A DNA stretch of 38,893 bases from Clostridiaceae bacterium (GCA_012521105.1 JAAYNA010000036.1:1-38893), one strand, 5' to 3'. Numbered from the stretch's first letter, positions 22,217 to 31,359 are shown. The notes: a model not told the origin generated them from the letters alone. A program made the numbers and translations.

Positions 22217-25084
22217 CTATTTCTCAAGCACATTAATCATCCGGTATATAATGGTAGCAGCCTCTGCTCTGGTTGCAGGGTTTTTCGGCCCAAGTTTGTT
22301 GTTGCCTATTCCGTTAATAACGCCAGAGTAATACATTGCTGCAAAAGCCGACTGTGCATAAGGGTCTATTTCAGCGTAGTCGGTAAATTCATGGAGTATA
22401 TATAACGGAGGCTGATCCAAGGTAAGCCCCGCACTCTTTATTGCCCGGGACGAATAATATACAATATCCTGCCTGGTTATTGGCTTATCAGGATAAAACA
22501 TGCCATCCCTGTCGGGTTCGATTATTTTATAGCGGTATGCTGTCATAATATAACGGTGATACCAGTCATCCGGGGTTACATCTTTAAAGCTTCCTATCGG
22601 AGTTTCGGGAAGACCAAAGGCTGTAATAAGAAGCTTTACAAACTCAGCACGGGTAATGTTTCCCGATGGATTGAAGCTTCCTTTTCCATCACCATTAATA
22701 ATTCCCATGGAAGTAAGAGTATTTATAGCGTCTTTAGCCCATGCGTAATTAGAGGAAATATCGCTATATGAGGTAACAGACGGTGTTTGAACCACAACCT
22801 CGTTACTCGGGAAGGATTCACCTGCAGCATTTTTGGCTTTAACAATATAGGTATATGAATGATCAGGTTCTACATTGTTGTCCGAAAAAGTGGTAACGTT
22901 TCTGCCGGCAACTCCTATTAACTTAAAATCAATATCAAAAATATTACTTTTTCGGTATACAGTAAATTCATCTTCGTTGTCCGACAGATCAATCCATGTA
23001 AGGACAACACGGCCCGCTCCTACAACAGAAGGAATTGAAAGGCTTGGGGTTGCAGGAATTTTCGTTGTATAGAACACCTCATCAGTGTAGGTTTCGAATA
23101 TAGGGTATTCACAATGGGCACGTATCCTGATGGTATAATCAACATTCTCAGACGGAACAAACCTGAACATTGTAATATCTTTCGGAATCTTTTCAAGAGT
23201 GTGCCATATGTCATTTAAGCTTGTTTTATACTCAATAACATAATACTCTTCCATATCCGAAAAATCGTTCCAGGCAAGATAAAGCAGACCATCTATCAGT
23301 GACACTGTCAATTTCCCTTCATGTTTATCAAAAGAAACATTAATGGAATCGGTGGCGGTAAAAGGCGAAAAAATCGTGTTGCTTTTGATTGCACGGATCT
23401 GATAGGTGTAGGTTTCACCGTCTACTATATTTTCATCTGAATACATAAACTGCCCGCTTCTGGTAGTTCCAATATGCTTCCAGATGCCTTCCGACTCGGC
23501 CATGCGCCATATTTCAAACCCGGTTTCCACAGCCTTGTCGTACTCCCATGTAAGGAATACTCTGTTAGGAACTATACTTTTAATCTCGAAATTCTGTACC
23601 CTGGGCAGCTGTTCGGTTGATATATAAACTTCCGGTGTATAATTTGACTCAACATTTGTCGAGGAGCGCAGTTTCAAGCGGTACCCGTTTATTGAGCCAG
23701 GGGATACGGTATCAATGTATGAACCAGTCTTTGACAGGGTGGTTAAAGGTTCAAAAACACCACTGGAATCATATTTTTCGAGAACAATTGTATAATTTCC
23801 AACAGCTTCCCTGCTCCACTCCAGAAGTATTTCAGTGTCTGAAATTGCACGCCCGTAAAAATGGGTTTCAAGCGTTAACTTTGTATATCCCGGCACACCG
23901 GTAGCAGAAGGGAAATATTCTGTAATAAATCCACTATCATAACGGGATCTTATTCTGTAATAATATTTGGTTCCCGGAGTCAAGTCGTTGTCGGTATATT
24001 CAGTTTCGCCCGGCCTGGTAGTATGAATTTCCTCCCACTGGTTGCTTCCTGCTTCTCTGCGTTCTATAAGTACAACAGAATTATCAGGCGAAATATAGCT
24101 TTCTCCAGGGTATTCCCATGATAAAATCAGCTGTGTACTATAGGCTTCTGCTATTTTAAAGGACACAGGGAACAGGAATGGAACCGTAACTTCTTCACTG
24201 TGTGTTCCCCTGTATGAAGTACTTAAAGGTGTAACCCTGTATGTATACTGCTGTCCATTCTCTGCACTTTTATCAATAAAACTTGTTTCATTGGCCAAAG
24301 TGGACCCAATGCGTACAAAATTTCCGTTTCCTTTCTTTCTCTCAATCCTGTATCCTGTTTCTTTTGTTGAAACATCATCCCAGGATATTCTGATTGAAGA
24401 GGTAGACAATATTTCTGCCTTCACGTTCTGAGGGGCTTTTAATTGTGTAGAAACATACTGCCCTGAGCTGCCGGAAGGATAGTATAAATAAATTGCAGAA
24501 ACAGATGTAACAGCGCGAATCCGGTAATAATACCTGGAAGCTTCAATCAACCCGGTGTCAGTATAGGAATTCTGACTTCCGGGAACTGTTGCAATGGTCT
24601 GCCATGTATTGCTTCCTTCGGATCTGCGTTCAATAACGGTCTGATAGTTAGTATCAGGAATCTTGTTTAAATATGGGTACATCCATGTTAATTCCACTTC
24701 GGAGTCTGATAGTGACTTCACCGAAAGACCTGTGGGGTAAAGAAATTCAACCGGAAAAGAATCACGAGGTCTGCCTGCTTCACCACCTTTGGTAGCAAAC
24801 ACTCTGTACACATAGGAATGACCGTTGGATATACCATTATCTGTATAAGATGAAACATTTGATGGAACATTAGCAATTGTAACAAAACTTCCCGAATCGG
24901 TTTGCCTCTGTATTGTGTATCTGGTAGCTCCGGAGACGTTGTTATCCCATGTCACCCGGATACTGGAGCTGTTATATACAAAGGCGTTCACATATGAAGG
25001 GGATCCAAGGGTATCTGCATTTGAAACACCCGCAAATAATATTATTACAAGCATTGGGATAATTACGTAAAGCACTTTCCTCAT
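22217..25084 (-). CDS. Large secreted surface protein: eight FN3 repeats and three SLH domains
   Basis: 955 residues from the start at 25084 (MRKVLYVIIPMLVIILFAG, a signal peptide), which has GGGAG upstream; a more distal ATG at 25129 would bury the signal sequence. After it come about eight fibronectin type III-like repeats (residues about 25-770), each with the WxY-type core and a YTD...YYYRIRA end. The first four look like an internally duplicated pair (A-B-A-B), the B repeats sharing VIERRxxGSNxW. Three SLH domains follow (about 780-955: WAKDAINTLTSMGIINGDGK, FKDVTPDDWYHRYIMTAYRY, INGIGNNKLGPKNPATRAEA), which should fix it to the cell wall. I see no catalytic domain; adhesion or scaffolding is the reasonable guess. 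Confidence 0.88.
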   Translation of the reverse strand: MRKVLYVIIPMLVIILFAGVSNADTLGSPSYVNAFVYNSSSIRVTWDNNVSGATRYTIQRQTDSGSFVTIANVPSNVSSYTDNGISNGHSYVYRVFATKGGEAGRPRDSFPVEFLYPTGLSVKSLSDSEVELTWMYPYLNKIPDTNYQTVIERRSEGSNTWQTIATVPGSQNSYTDTGLIEASRYYYRIRAVTSVSAIYLYYPSGSSGQYVSTQLKAPQNVKAEILSTSSIRISWDDVSTKETGYRIERKKGNGNFVRIGSTLANETSFIDKSAENGQQYTYRVTPLSTSYRGTHSEEVTVPFLFPVSFKIAEAYSTQLILSWEYPGESYISPDNSVVLIERREAGSNQWEEIHTTRPGETEYTDNDLTPGTKYYYRIRSRYDSGFITEYFPSATGVPGYTKLTLETHFYGRAISDTEILLEWSREAVGNYTIVLEKYDSSGVFEPLTTLSKTGSYIDTVSPGSINGYRLKLRSSTNVESNYTPEVYISTEQLPRVQNFEIKSIVPNRVFLTWEYDKAVETGFEIWRMAESEGIWKHIGTTRSGQFMYSDENIVDGETYTYQIRAIKSNTIFSPFTATDSINVSFDKHEGKLTVSLIDGLLYLAWNDFSDMEEYYVIEYKTSLNDIWHTLEKIPKDITMFRFVPSENVDYTIRIRAHCEYPIFETYTDEVFYTTKIPATPSLSIPSVVGAGRVVLTWIDLSDNEDEFTVYRKSNIFDIDFKLIGVAGRNVTTFSDNNVEPDHSYTYIVKAKNAAGESFPSNEVVVQTPSVTSYSDISSNYAWAKDAINTLTSMGIINGDGKGSFNPSGNITRAEFVKLLITAFGLPETPIGSFKDVTPDDWYHRYIMTAYRYKIIEPDRDGMFYPDKPITRQDIVYYSSRAIKSAGLTLDQPPLYILHEFTDYAEIDPYAQSAFAAMYYSGVINGIGNNKLGPKNPATRAEAATIIYRMINVLEK

Positions 25085-25255
25085 ACCATCATCTCCCAAA
25101 AATCTATGTCTTATAGATAATTGTACCATAAATATTTATGCATTTCTCGGTTTCTTTTTCTTATAAATTTCTTATTTAATATCGGAAATCAAAGCAATCT
25201 GAATTATCTAAAATCAATTTGAATAAAAAGTCGTGTATTTAGCGGGTAATTTGTG

Positions 25256-25292
25256 AAAAAAAGAGGCTGACGTATTAAGAAGTGCGCCAGCC
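25256..25292 (-). terminator. Terminator-like hairpin upstream of the FN3/SLH gene
   Basis: On the minus strand GGCTGGCG (25292-25285) pairs with CGTCAGCC (25272-25265), one G-U, 12-base loop, followed by TC and seven Ts. No gene that it could end lies upstream on that strand. It stands about 170 bases before the FN3/SLH start, so it could be a leader attenuator or the end of a small RNA. Confidence 0.6.
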
Positions 25293-25310
25293 AAATTAAA
25301 GGGGGTCAAA

Positions 25311-25364
25311 ATGTATTGTGAGGTCATTAAAAAGTTTAACCTGAATATGGGTTTTTATACATGA
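25311..25364 (+). CDS. Possible 17-residue open reading frame with a strong ribosome site
   Basis: ATG 25311 stands five bases after AAAGGGGG (25298-25305) and reads MYCEVIKKFNLNMGFYT before TGA. The ribosome site is as good as any in the window, but I find no clear promoter and do not recognise the peptide. It may be a chance match. The surrounding intergenic stretch (25085-25524) otherwise holds the minus-strand hairpin and two plus-strand promoters. Confidence 0.2.
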   Translation: MYCEVIKKFNLNMGFYT

Positions 25365-25390
25365 TTTAAAAATTTTTTTAAAATAATTAT

Positions 25391-25419
25391 TTGTATCGTG
25401 ATAAAGCTTCGTATATAAT
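25391..25419 (+). promoter_or_regulatory. Upstream promoter of the DUF1385-prmC genes
   Basis: TTGTAT (25391-25396), 17-base spacer, TATAAT (25414-25419): a perfect -10 box and a fair -35. Confidence 0.6.
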
Positions 25420-25460
25420 ATAACCAACGGTTTGTTAATGATTAAAATACTGGGTTTACT

Positions 25461-25489
25461 TTGCCTGTGAATGGGTAGAAAAGTATAAT
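25461..25489 (+). promoter_or_regulatory. Proximal promoter of the DUF1385-prmC genes
   Basis: TTGCCT (25461-25466), 17-base spacer, TATAAT (25484-25489), about 35 bases before the chosen start of the DUF1385 gene. It forms a tandem pair with the promoter 70 bases upstream. Confidence 0.6.
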
Positions 25490-25524
25490 AGCAATTTTAC
25501 AAATTGAATCAGGAAGGAATATAT

Positions 25525-26460
25525 ATGGATAAGGAAATATGGAAAAAACCGCTGCGCCAATGCAATATTGGAGGAGAAGCCTTAATAGAAGGCGTTATGA
25601 TGCGAAACGGCAACAAAATAGCAACTGCCATTCGAAAATCCAATGGCGAAATTGAGGTTGAAACCACCGAATATGTTCCGCTATCAAAAAGGTTTTTCCT
25701 GTTTAAACTTCCGATAGTCCGCGGTGCTGTAGGAATGATAGAATCCATGGTTGTTGGAATGAAAGCCCTTATGGATTCAGCCGAAAAGGTAGATTTAGAG
25801 GAAGAGGAAGAATCTAAACTGGATATATTTTTAAAAAAAGTATTCGGCGACAGGTTCTTTCAGGTTATGCTGTATTTTTCGGTTGTTGTAGCTCTTGTTT
25901 TTGGTATTGGCCTGTTCATGCTGCTGCCTAACTGGATAGCCGGGTGGGTTCGGTTTGATAAGTCCACCACCGGTGGAAAAATACTTGCTAACCTGATAGA
26001 AGGCTGTATACGGCTTATAATTTTCTTCACATATATTTGGGCTGTATCCAAAAGCAAGGATATCAAAAGGGTATTTGAATACCATGGCGCAGAGCACAAT
26101 GCAATTTATGCCTATGAAAGCAGGGAAGAATTAACTGTTGAAAATGCTATGAAACATACCACTCTACATCCAAGGTGCGGTACCGCATATCTATTCGTGG
26201 TGATAATCACCAGTATTATACTGTTTTCCTTTGCTAAATGGCACAGCCCACTTGTGAACATGGCAATCAGGCTGATGCTTCTGCCTCTGGTGGCAGGGGT
26301 TGCATACGAAATTTTCAAAATAGCCGCAAAGACCAGCTTCAAGCCTTTAAGGGTAATAAGTTACCCCGGTCTTATGCTGCAGAAAATAACAACTCAGCCT
26401 CCGGACGAAAGCCAGATTGAAGTTGCACTTGCCGCACTTAAAGCTGTAGTGGAAGATTGA
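25525..26460 (+). CDS. DUF1385 integral membrane protein (YqhQ-like)
   Basis: 311 residues from ATG 25525, six bases after AGGAAGGA (25511-25518). The family is widespread in Firmicutes and has no settled biochemical role; a metal-dependent enzymatic function has been suggested from its conserved His and Cys residues. Visible features: N-terminal GGEALIEGVMMRNGNKIA, two or three membrane segments in the middle (about 110-135 and 150-180), the highly conserved EYHGAEHNAIYAYE and TLHPRCGTAYLFVV (His/Cys cluster), and another membrane pair (about 215-275). It is followed by prmC after 54 bases, an arrangement common in Clostridia, where prfA often follows; prfA is absent here. Confidence 0.88.
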   Translation: MDKEIWKKPLRQCNIGGEALIEGVMMRNGNKIATAIRKSNGEIEVETTEYVPLSKRFFLFKLPIVRGAVGMIESMVVGMKALMDSAEKVDLEEEEESKLDIFLKKVFGDRFFQVMLYFSVVVALVFGIGLFMLLPNWIAGWVRFDKSTTGGKILANLIEGCIRLIIFFTYIWAVSKSKDIKRVFEYHGAEHNAIYAYESREELTVENAMKHTTLHPRCGTAYLFVVIITSIILFSFAKWHSPLVNMAIRLMLLPLVAGVAYEIFKIAAKTSFKPLRVISYPGLMLQKITTQPPDESQIEVALAALKAVVED

Positions 26461-26514
26461 TCTCTTTAAAAATACAGTGGTATACCTTCTTATTTTTATG
26501 TTCTTTGGAGGTTA

Positions 26515-27378
26515 ATGCTGTTGAATATAAAAGAAGCATTGGCTGTTGCAGTTAAAATTTTAAAAAGCAGAAATATACAGGCCCCGGTACGAGAAGCCGG
26601 GGTTTTGTTGGCCTATGTTTTAAAAAAGGATTTATCATATATTTATGCCCACCCTGAAGACATTCTCTCAGAGAAAGCTGAGTCTGAATATATGGATGCT
26701 GTTAGAAAAAGAAGCAACAGAATGCCCTTTCAATATATTACAAAGCATCAGGAGTTTATGTCTTTGGACTTTTATGTAAACAACAGCTGCCTTATTCCCC
26801 GGCCCGACACCGAAGTGCTTGTAGAGGCAGCTCTTAGTGTTATTAAAAAATACAAAAGCCCTGTGCGTGTTCTGGACATAGGTACGGGTTCAGGGGCAAT
26901 TGCGGTAAGTGTTGCATATTATGATAAAAATACTGTTATAGATGCAATTGATATATCTGAAAGTGCTTTGCAGGTGGCTGTTAAAAATGCGAAAAAGCAT
27001 CAGGTTCACAACAGAATCAATTTTAAAAACGAAGATTTCATGCATTTTATGCCCGAAAAGCCTTATTCAGTTGTAATATCAAATCCGCCATATATCCCCG
27101 GTGAAGAGATTAAAAACCTTATGCCCGAGGTGGCAAACTACGAACCTGTGCTTGCTCTTGATGGCGGTGAGGACGGGCTTGATTTTTACCGCGTCATAGC
27201 CTCAAAACTTAAAGGCTTGTTAACCCCAGACGGGACGGTACTGACCGAGGTAGGAATGGGGCAGCATGTTCAGGTTAAGGAACTGTTTGAAAAAGAGGGA
27301 ATGGAAGTTTCTGTGTTAAAAGACCTTGCGGGTATAAACAGGGTTGTCTTAGGAACTTTTGGAAATATTTTTCTATAA
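26515..27378 (+). CDS. prmC: Release factor glutamine N5-methyltransferase PrmC (HemK)
   Basis: Methylates the GGQ glutamine of peptide release factors, using S-adenosylmethionine. The 287-residue product has the small N-terminal helical domain that holds the release factor (about 1-85) and a Rossmann methyltransferase domain: FQYITKHQEF, IPRPDTEVLVE, VLDIGTGSGAIAVSVAYY (cofactor loop), and the catalytic NPPY (residues 190-193). The ATG at 26515 lies close to GGAGG (26507-26511); the TTG at 26521 has more usual spacing and would shorten the product by two residues. It follows the DUF1385 gene; the usual partner prfA is not in the window. Confidence 0.95.
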   Translation: MLLNIKEALAVAVKILKSRNIQAPVREAGVLLAYVLKKDLSYIYAHPEDILSEKAESEYMDAVRKRSNRMPFQYITKHQEFMSLDFYVNNSCLIPRPDTEVLVEAALSVIKKYKSPVRVLDIGTGSGAIAVSVAYYDKNTVIDAIDISESALQVAVKNAKKHQVHNRINFKNEDFMHFMPEKPYSVVISNPPYIPGEEIKNLMPEVANYEPVLALDGGEDGLDFYRVIASKLKGLLTPDGTVLTEVGMGQHVQVKELFEKEGMEVSVLKDLAGINRVVLGTFGNIFL

Positions 27379-27393
27379 ATTGTATAAAAACCT

Positions 27394-27438
27394 CTCAATA
27401 AGATTATACTTCAATAAGTGAATAATCTTATTGAGGAG
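27394..27438 (+). promoter_or_regulatory. Long hairpin covering the ribosome binding site of the YaaL-like gene
   Basis: CTCAATAAGATTAT (27394-27407) pairs perfectly with ATAATCTTATTGAG (27422-27435). The inner ACTT (27408-27411) can also pair with AAGT (27416-27419) around CAAT, for about 18 pairs with a two-base bulge. The ribosome site GAGGAG (27433-27438) begins inside the 3' arm, so folding should limit access. There is no T run, so it is not an ordinary terminator. Confidence 0.6.
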
Positions 27439-27447
27439 TTTATATAT

Positions 27448-27750
27448 ATGAATGGAAATCTGAGTTATAACTATTCAGAGGAAAAAGGTTCGAATTTTTT
27501 AAAAAAGTTTTTGCGCAGTTTGGAAGAAGAGTATGAAAACACGGTTCCGGACAGCCTTCTTCTTCTAAAAAGTATCCAACAGGCACGTCAGGAATGGATG
27601 GATGCAGTTGCAAATTTTGATCAGGCCGATAACGATGAATTAATAGATTATTATATTTACAGAATGAAGGCCTGTCAGATTCGCTATAATTATCTCCTTA
27701 AAAAGGCAAAAGAAATGGGCATCCGTGGAGAATTACACGACGCCCGCTAG
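27448..27750 (+). CDS. YaaL-like DUF2508 family protein
   Basis: 100 residues from ATG 27448, nine bases after GAGGAG; a GTG at 27418 lies inside the hairpin and has no ribosome site. The product is small, charged and helical (RSLEEEYENTVPDSLLLLKS, QARQEWMDAVANFDQADNDE, LIDYYIYRMKACQIRYNYLL), matching the DUF2508/YaaL family, whose function is unknown. In Bacillus subtilis yaaL sits between recR and bofA; here bofA follows as well but recR does not precede, so the pair has been separated from the recombination genes. Confidence 0.75.
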   Translation: MNGNLSYNYSEEKGSNFLKKFLRSLEEEYENTVPDSLLLLKSIQQARQEWMDAVANFDQADNDELIDYYIYRMKACQIRYNYLLKKAKEMGIRGELHDAR

Positions 27751-27863
27751 TTTAATGCACGCTCATTATTTTAATAAAATGTACAGGCAGTTTGCTAAGG
27801 GTATTCATAATTTCCTTCCCAACTGAATAAAATAGTAACCGACAAACATCCTGAGAGGTTGAA

Positions 27864-28127
27864 ATGGATAACCTTTATATTTTACTTGCCTGGGTTGCAG
27901 GTATTGTCCTGGTGCTGCTTTTTGGAAAAGCGCTAAAAGTGCCTCTTAAGTTTGCATTAAAGATACTGTTTAACAGTTTGTTAGGTGGGATGGTAATCAT
28001 TGTTATAAATTTTCTGGGAAAATTTATAGATTTTTATATTTCATTAAATATCTTTTCAGCCCTAATAGTTGGAACGCTGGGACTTCCAGGGGTTATTCTG
28101 CTTATTATTCTTAAGTTTTTACTGTAA
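27864..28127 (+). CDS. bofA: Pro-sigma-K processing inhibitor BofA
   Basis: Small membrane protein that, in Bacillus, holds the SpoIVFB protease inactive with SpoIVFA until the forespore signals, so timing sigma-K activation. The 87-residue product consists of membrane segments at about 3-22, 35-55 and 62-85, and ends in the family hallmark NIFSALIVGTLGLPGVILLI. GAGAGG stands about five bases before ATG 27864. It follows the YaaL-like gene by 113 bases, an association conserved in Bacillus. Many Clostridia keep bofA even where the SpoIVFA part is missing. Confidence 0.9.
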   Translation: MDNLYILLAWVAGIVLVLLFGKALKVPLKFALKILFNSLLGGMVIIVINFLGKFIDFYISLNIFSALIVGTLGLPGVILLIILKFLL

Positions 28128-28342
28128 TGCGAGTCCATCTTTTCTTTTATTACGCAAGTTTCAAATACAGCCTGCCAATAGTTTTCCCATACCTGTTTTC
28201 AGTAATAATCAATATTTCCCCAGCATATAATTGTTCAGTAGACAGACTTATATAAGTTACAAATTTGAAAAAGCTTTTTTTGCGCAACCGATTCTATATT
28301 GCGGTTAAAAAATACCTGAATACGAAGACGGGATGTGAGTTT

Positions 28343-29323
28343 ATGCAGGAATCAAAAGGTTTAATTGAAAACAGCTATGGTATCCGTATCATGGGAATCA
28401 GGCCTTACCGGGCCGGGTATATTCTTGATACAAATGCTGGCAGAAAGTACATAAAAGCTTGCCAGTATACTAAAGAGCGTGTTCTTTTTATCCATCAGAC
28501 GAAAACACATCTTTATATGAATAATTTCAGGCACATTGATCCGTATTGCCTTACTTTAAATAAACTGCCCTATATTGAAATTGACGACATACCCTATACA
28601 ATGGTAGATCTGATTGAAGGCAGGGAATGTGAATTTGATGATGATCGTGATGTTATAAAAGCAACAGAAGCCCTTGCTTTAATGCATAAAGCAGCCCATG
28701 GATTCCATCCGAAGGGGCCCTATATTCCAAGTGGTCTGGGGAAGCTTCCGGCATCTTTCAAAAAACGCCTTGAAGAAATCCGAAAATTAAGGAGAAAGGC
28801 AGAGAAAGAGCGTAACACCTTCGATTATCTGTTTATAGAGCACTTCGATCATTTTTATAGAACAGGGCTAAGAAGCCTGGAGATACTTTTCGCATCAAAA
28901 TACAACAAGCTTGTTGAACAAACACTAAGAAGGGGCATGATTTGCCATCATGATTATTCATACCAAAACATTCTAATCAGGGGTGATGTAACATCGATAA
29001 TTAATTTCGATTATTGCAGTGTTGAACTAAAAATATATGATATTGTTAATATCCTTCGGCGAAGAATGAGAAAGTGCAACTGGGATATAGAAAAAGCAAA
29101 GCTGATACTTGATGTATATCGCAAAATAGAGCCATTGGATCAGGATGAAATGAAAGTAATGAAAAGCATGCTTCAGTTTCCTCAGAAATTCTGGAGGGTT
29201 ATAAACCGATATTACAACAGCAGAAGGTGCTGGGCTCAGAGAAATTTCACAATCATGCTCGAAGAAGTTATACAGGAAAAAGATGCCCATAAAAGTTTCA
29301 TGGATAAGTTTGACACTCTCTAA
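28343..29323 (+). CDS. CotS-family spore coat protein with kinase-like fold
   Basis: 326 residues from ATG 28343, preceded by GGGATGTGAG; a TTG at 28265 gives a longer frame but lacks a ribosome site. CotS/YsxE/YutH proteins are spore coat components with an aminoglycoside-phosphotransferase-like fold. The kinase loop is recognisable as CHHDYSYQNILIR (His203, Asp204, Asn209), and a second acidic site follows in INFDYCSVELK. The N-terminal lobe (YRAGYILDTNAGRKYIKA, with a lysine at the ATP position) and the helix TMVDLIEGRECEF fit as well, so catalytic residues look retained. It is next to bofA, in line with a sporulation role; the 215 bases before it hold no other gene. Confidence 0.82.
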   Translation: MQESKGLIENSYGIRIMGIRPYRAGYILDTNAGRKYIKACQYTKERVLFIHQTKTHLYMNNFRHIDPYCLTLNKLPYIEIDDIPYTMVDLIEGRECEFDDDRDVIKATEALALMHKAAHGFHPKGPYIPSGLGKLPASFKKRLEEIRKLRRKAEKERNTFDYLFIEHFDHFYRTGLRSLEILFASKYNKLVEQTLRRGMICHHDYSYQNILIRGDVTSIINFDYCSVELKIYDIVNILRRRMRKCNWDIEKAKLILDVYRKIEPLDQDEMKVMKSMLQFPQKFWRVINRYYNSRRCWAQRNFTIMLEEVIQEKDAHKSFMDKFDTL

Positions 29324-29353
29324 ACCCAACTATGGTGTTATTGCATTCCGGGC

Positions 29354-31033
29354 TTAGAACAGACCTGTAATCTTCCCATCGGGTTGTATATCCATTTTAT
29401 TTGCTGCAGGTTCCTTTGGAAGCCCTGGCATGGTCATAATATCGCCTGTTAACACCACAATAAACCCTGCGCCTGCTGAAGCGCGTACATCCCGTACTGT
29501 TAATTCAAAGCCTTCAGGACGCCCTAAAAGGCTGGGGTTATCGGACAACGAGTATTGGGTTTTAGCCATGCATACAGGCATTTTATCCAGGCCAATAGCT
29601 TCAATTTGCTGTATGGCTTTTTCTGCCCTGTTGGTGTATACAACCTTTCCTCCGCCATAAATCTCACGGTTAATGATTTGGATTTTTTCCTTAATGCTTA
29701 AATTGACGTCATAAAGGGGTTCAAAATTAGAGGGAGTGGTTTCAACAAGCCTGCAGATTTTATTCGCAAGCTCAAGCCCGCCTAAACTACCTTTTTCGAA
29801 TACTTCGTTAATAGCTACGTCAACGCCTGAGTTTTTACAATGGTTTATAATAAACTCTATCTCGGCATCGGTATCTGTTCTGAAACGGTTTATTGCAACC
29901 ACAACGGGTACCTTGAACTTATGTATGTTTTCTATATGCTTATCAAGGTTTGAAATACCCTTTTGAAGGGCTTCAAGGTTCTCTTCAGCCAAATCGCTTT
30001 TTGGTACGCCACCATTATACTTTAAAGCCCTTACTGTTGCCACCAGTACCACAGCATCGGGGGAAAGGTTTCCAAACCGGCATTTAATATCAAAGAACTT
30101 CTCGGCGCCGAGGTCGGCACCAAACCCTGCTTCGGTAAAGACATAGTCGGCAAGTTTCAGGGCAAGTTTTGTTGCAATAACACTGTTGCATCCGTGGGCA
30201 ATATTCGCAAAAGGACCGCCATGCATAAATGCAGGGGTATTTTCAAGAGTTTGAACAAGGTTTGGCTTCAGTGCATCTTTTAATAACAGAGCCATTGCCC
30301 CTTCAACCTTTAAATCTTTAGCCATAACCGGCTGCCCAACGGTAGTATATCCTACAATAATGTTTCCAAGCCTGTTTTTAAGATCGGTTATGTCTTCTGC
30401 AAGGCACAGGATTGCCATAATCTCAGATGCAACGGTAATCTGGAACCCGTCTTCCCTCGGGAAACCATTAATTTTACCGCCAAGACCAACAATAATGTTT
30501 CTTAATGCCCGGTCGTTCATATCCATTGCACGTTTCCATACAATATTCCGTATATCTATATTCAGTTCGTTTCCCTGATGTATGTGATTGTCAATAGCAG
30601 CCGAAAGAAGATTGTTTGCGCTGGTAATGGCGTGCATATCCCCGGTAAAATGCAAGTTTATATCTTCCATTGGCACAACCTGGGCATACCCGCCTCCGGC
30701 AGCACCGCCCTTAATACCCATTACCGGCCCTAATGAAGGCTCTCTGAGTGCAATAACTGCTCTTTTACCAAGCTTCGACATAGACTGTCCAAGACCAATT
30801 GTGGTGGTTGTTTTTCCTTCGCCTGCAGGAGTTGGGTTAATAGCTGTTACCAGAATCAGCTTTCCATTGGGATAATCCTTTACTTTTTCAATAAACGAAG
30901 GCTTCACTTTAGCCTTGTAATCCCCGTACAGTTCTAAATCAAACCTGCTTATCCCAAGACCTGCTGCTATGTCCTCTATTGGATTCAGACTGGCATTTTG
31001 AGCAATTTCAATGTCGGTAGGCATATTAATCAT
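29354..31033 (-). CDS. fhs: Formate-tetrahydrofolate ligase
   Basis: ATP-dependent formylation of tetrahydrofolate, an entry to the methyl branch of the Wood-Ljungdahl pathway and to purine and formyl-methionine supply. The product is 559 residues from the start at 31033 ([12 protein letters not shown]); starting at the next Met gives 556, the usual family length. It carries the nucleotide-binding loop [18 protein letters not shown] (GEGKTTTT at about 71-78), [37 protein letters not shown] and [20 protein letters not shown] lies 12 bases before 31033, a slightly long spacing. It is transcribed toward cotS, with 30 bases between the two stops, and stands alone. Confidence 0.97.
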   Translation of the reverse strand: MINMPTDIEIAQNASLNPIEDIAAGLGISRFDLELYGDYKAKVKPSFIEKVKDYPNGKLILVTAINPTPAGEGKTTTTIGLGQSMSKLGKRAVIALREPSLGPVMGIKGGAAGGGYAQVVPMEDINLHFTGDMHAITSANNLLSAAIDNHIHQGNELNIDIRNIVWKRAMDMNDRALRNIIVGLGGKINGFPREDGFQITVASEIMAILCLAEDITDLKNRLGNIIVGYTTVGQPVMAKDLKVEGAMALLLKDALKPNLVQTLENTPAFMHGGPFANIAHGCNSVIATKLALKLADYVFTEAGFGADLGAEKFFDIKCRFGNLSPDAVVLVATVRALKYNGGVPKSDLAEENLEALQKGISNLDKHIENIHKFKVPVVVAINRFRTDTDAEIEFIINHCKNSGVDVAINEVFEKGSLGGLELANKICRLVETTPSNFEPLYDVNLSIKEKIQIINREIYGGGKVVYTNRAEKAIQQIEAIGLDKMPVCMAKTQYSLSDNPSLLGRPEGFELTVRDVRASAGAGFIVVLTGDIMTMPGLPKEPAANKMDIQPDGKITGLF

Positions 31034-31130
31034 ATTTCCCGTATTCCTCCCCAAGAGCCTGTATGGCTTGTAAGTGTTAAGTATGATATGAGTCCATTCT
31101 ACCAGAAAATATATATGTTATTCAATAAAA

Positions 31131-31155
31131 ACACAAAAACATGCACTATGTTTTA
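31131..31155. repeat. 25-base repeat, copy 1 (left edge of relic zone)
   Basis: ACACAAAAACATG followed by CAC and TATGTTTTA. It contains the inverted repeat AAAACAT-N5-ATGTTTT. A copy differing at two bases lies at 31830-31854 in the same orientation, about 700 bases away. Confidence 0.6.
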
Positions 31156-31258
31156 ATTTCCGGAATTTTTTACACTTGTATCTACTGGATTTCAGCATTT
31201 TCCAACCCTTCAACCCAATTTATTACACTTGAGGCTCTCTAAGGGAAACTCAGCATGT

Positions 31259-31340
31259 GTGAATGGCATAAGTCGCACGAGGGGTTCGTATACGGTTTTG
31301 TGAGAAATAAATGAAAACTTCCCTATGCTGCTCAAATGAG
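31259..31340 (+). mobile_element. Possible relic of a group II intron 3' end (domain V/VI-like)
   Basis: The stretch reads like the tail of clostridial group II introns, in which TGAATG is followed some bases later by a domain V hairpin and TACGGTT(C/T)TGTGAG. Here AGTCG (31271-31275) pairs with CGGTT (31293-31297), an internal bulge follows, then ACGA (31277-31280) pairs with TCGT (31286-31289), and GGTTTTGTGAG ends at 31304. CCTATGCTGCTC then resembles a degenerate domain VI end. The loop is not GNRA and the catalytic AGC reads AGT, so it would be inactive. No reverse transcriptase is present. This rests on recalled motif similarity. Confidence 0.35.
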
Positions 31341-31359
31341 AGGATGCAGAATAAAATAA

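Noticed and set aside
28128..28264. Sigma-K or sigma-E type promoter (CCATACCTG) before the CotS-like gene
   Set aside because: A -10-like CATAC string is present but no matching -35 at proper spacing; too weak to list.
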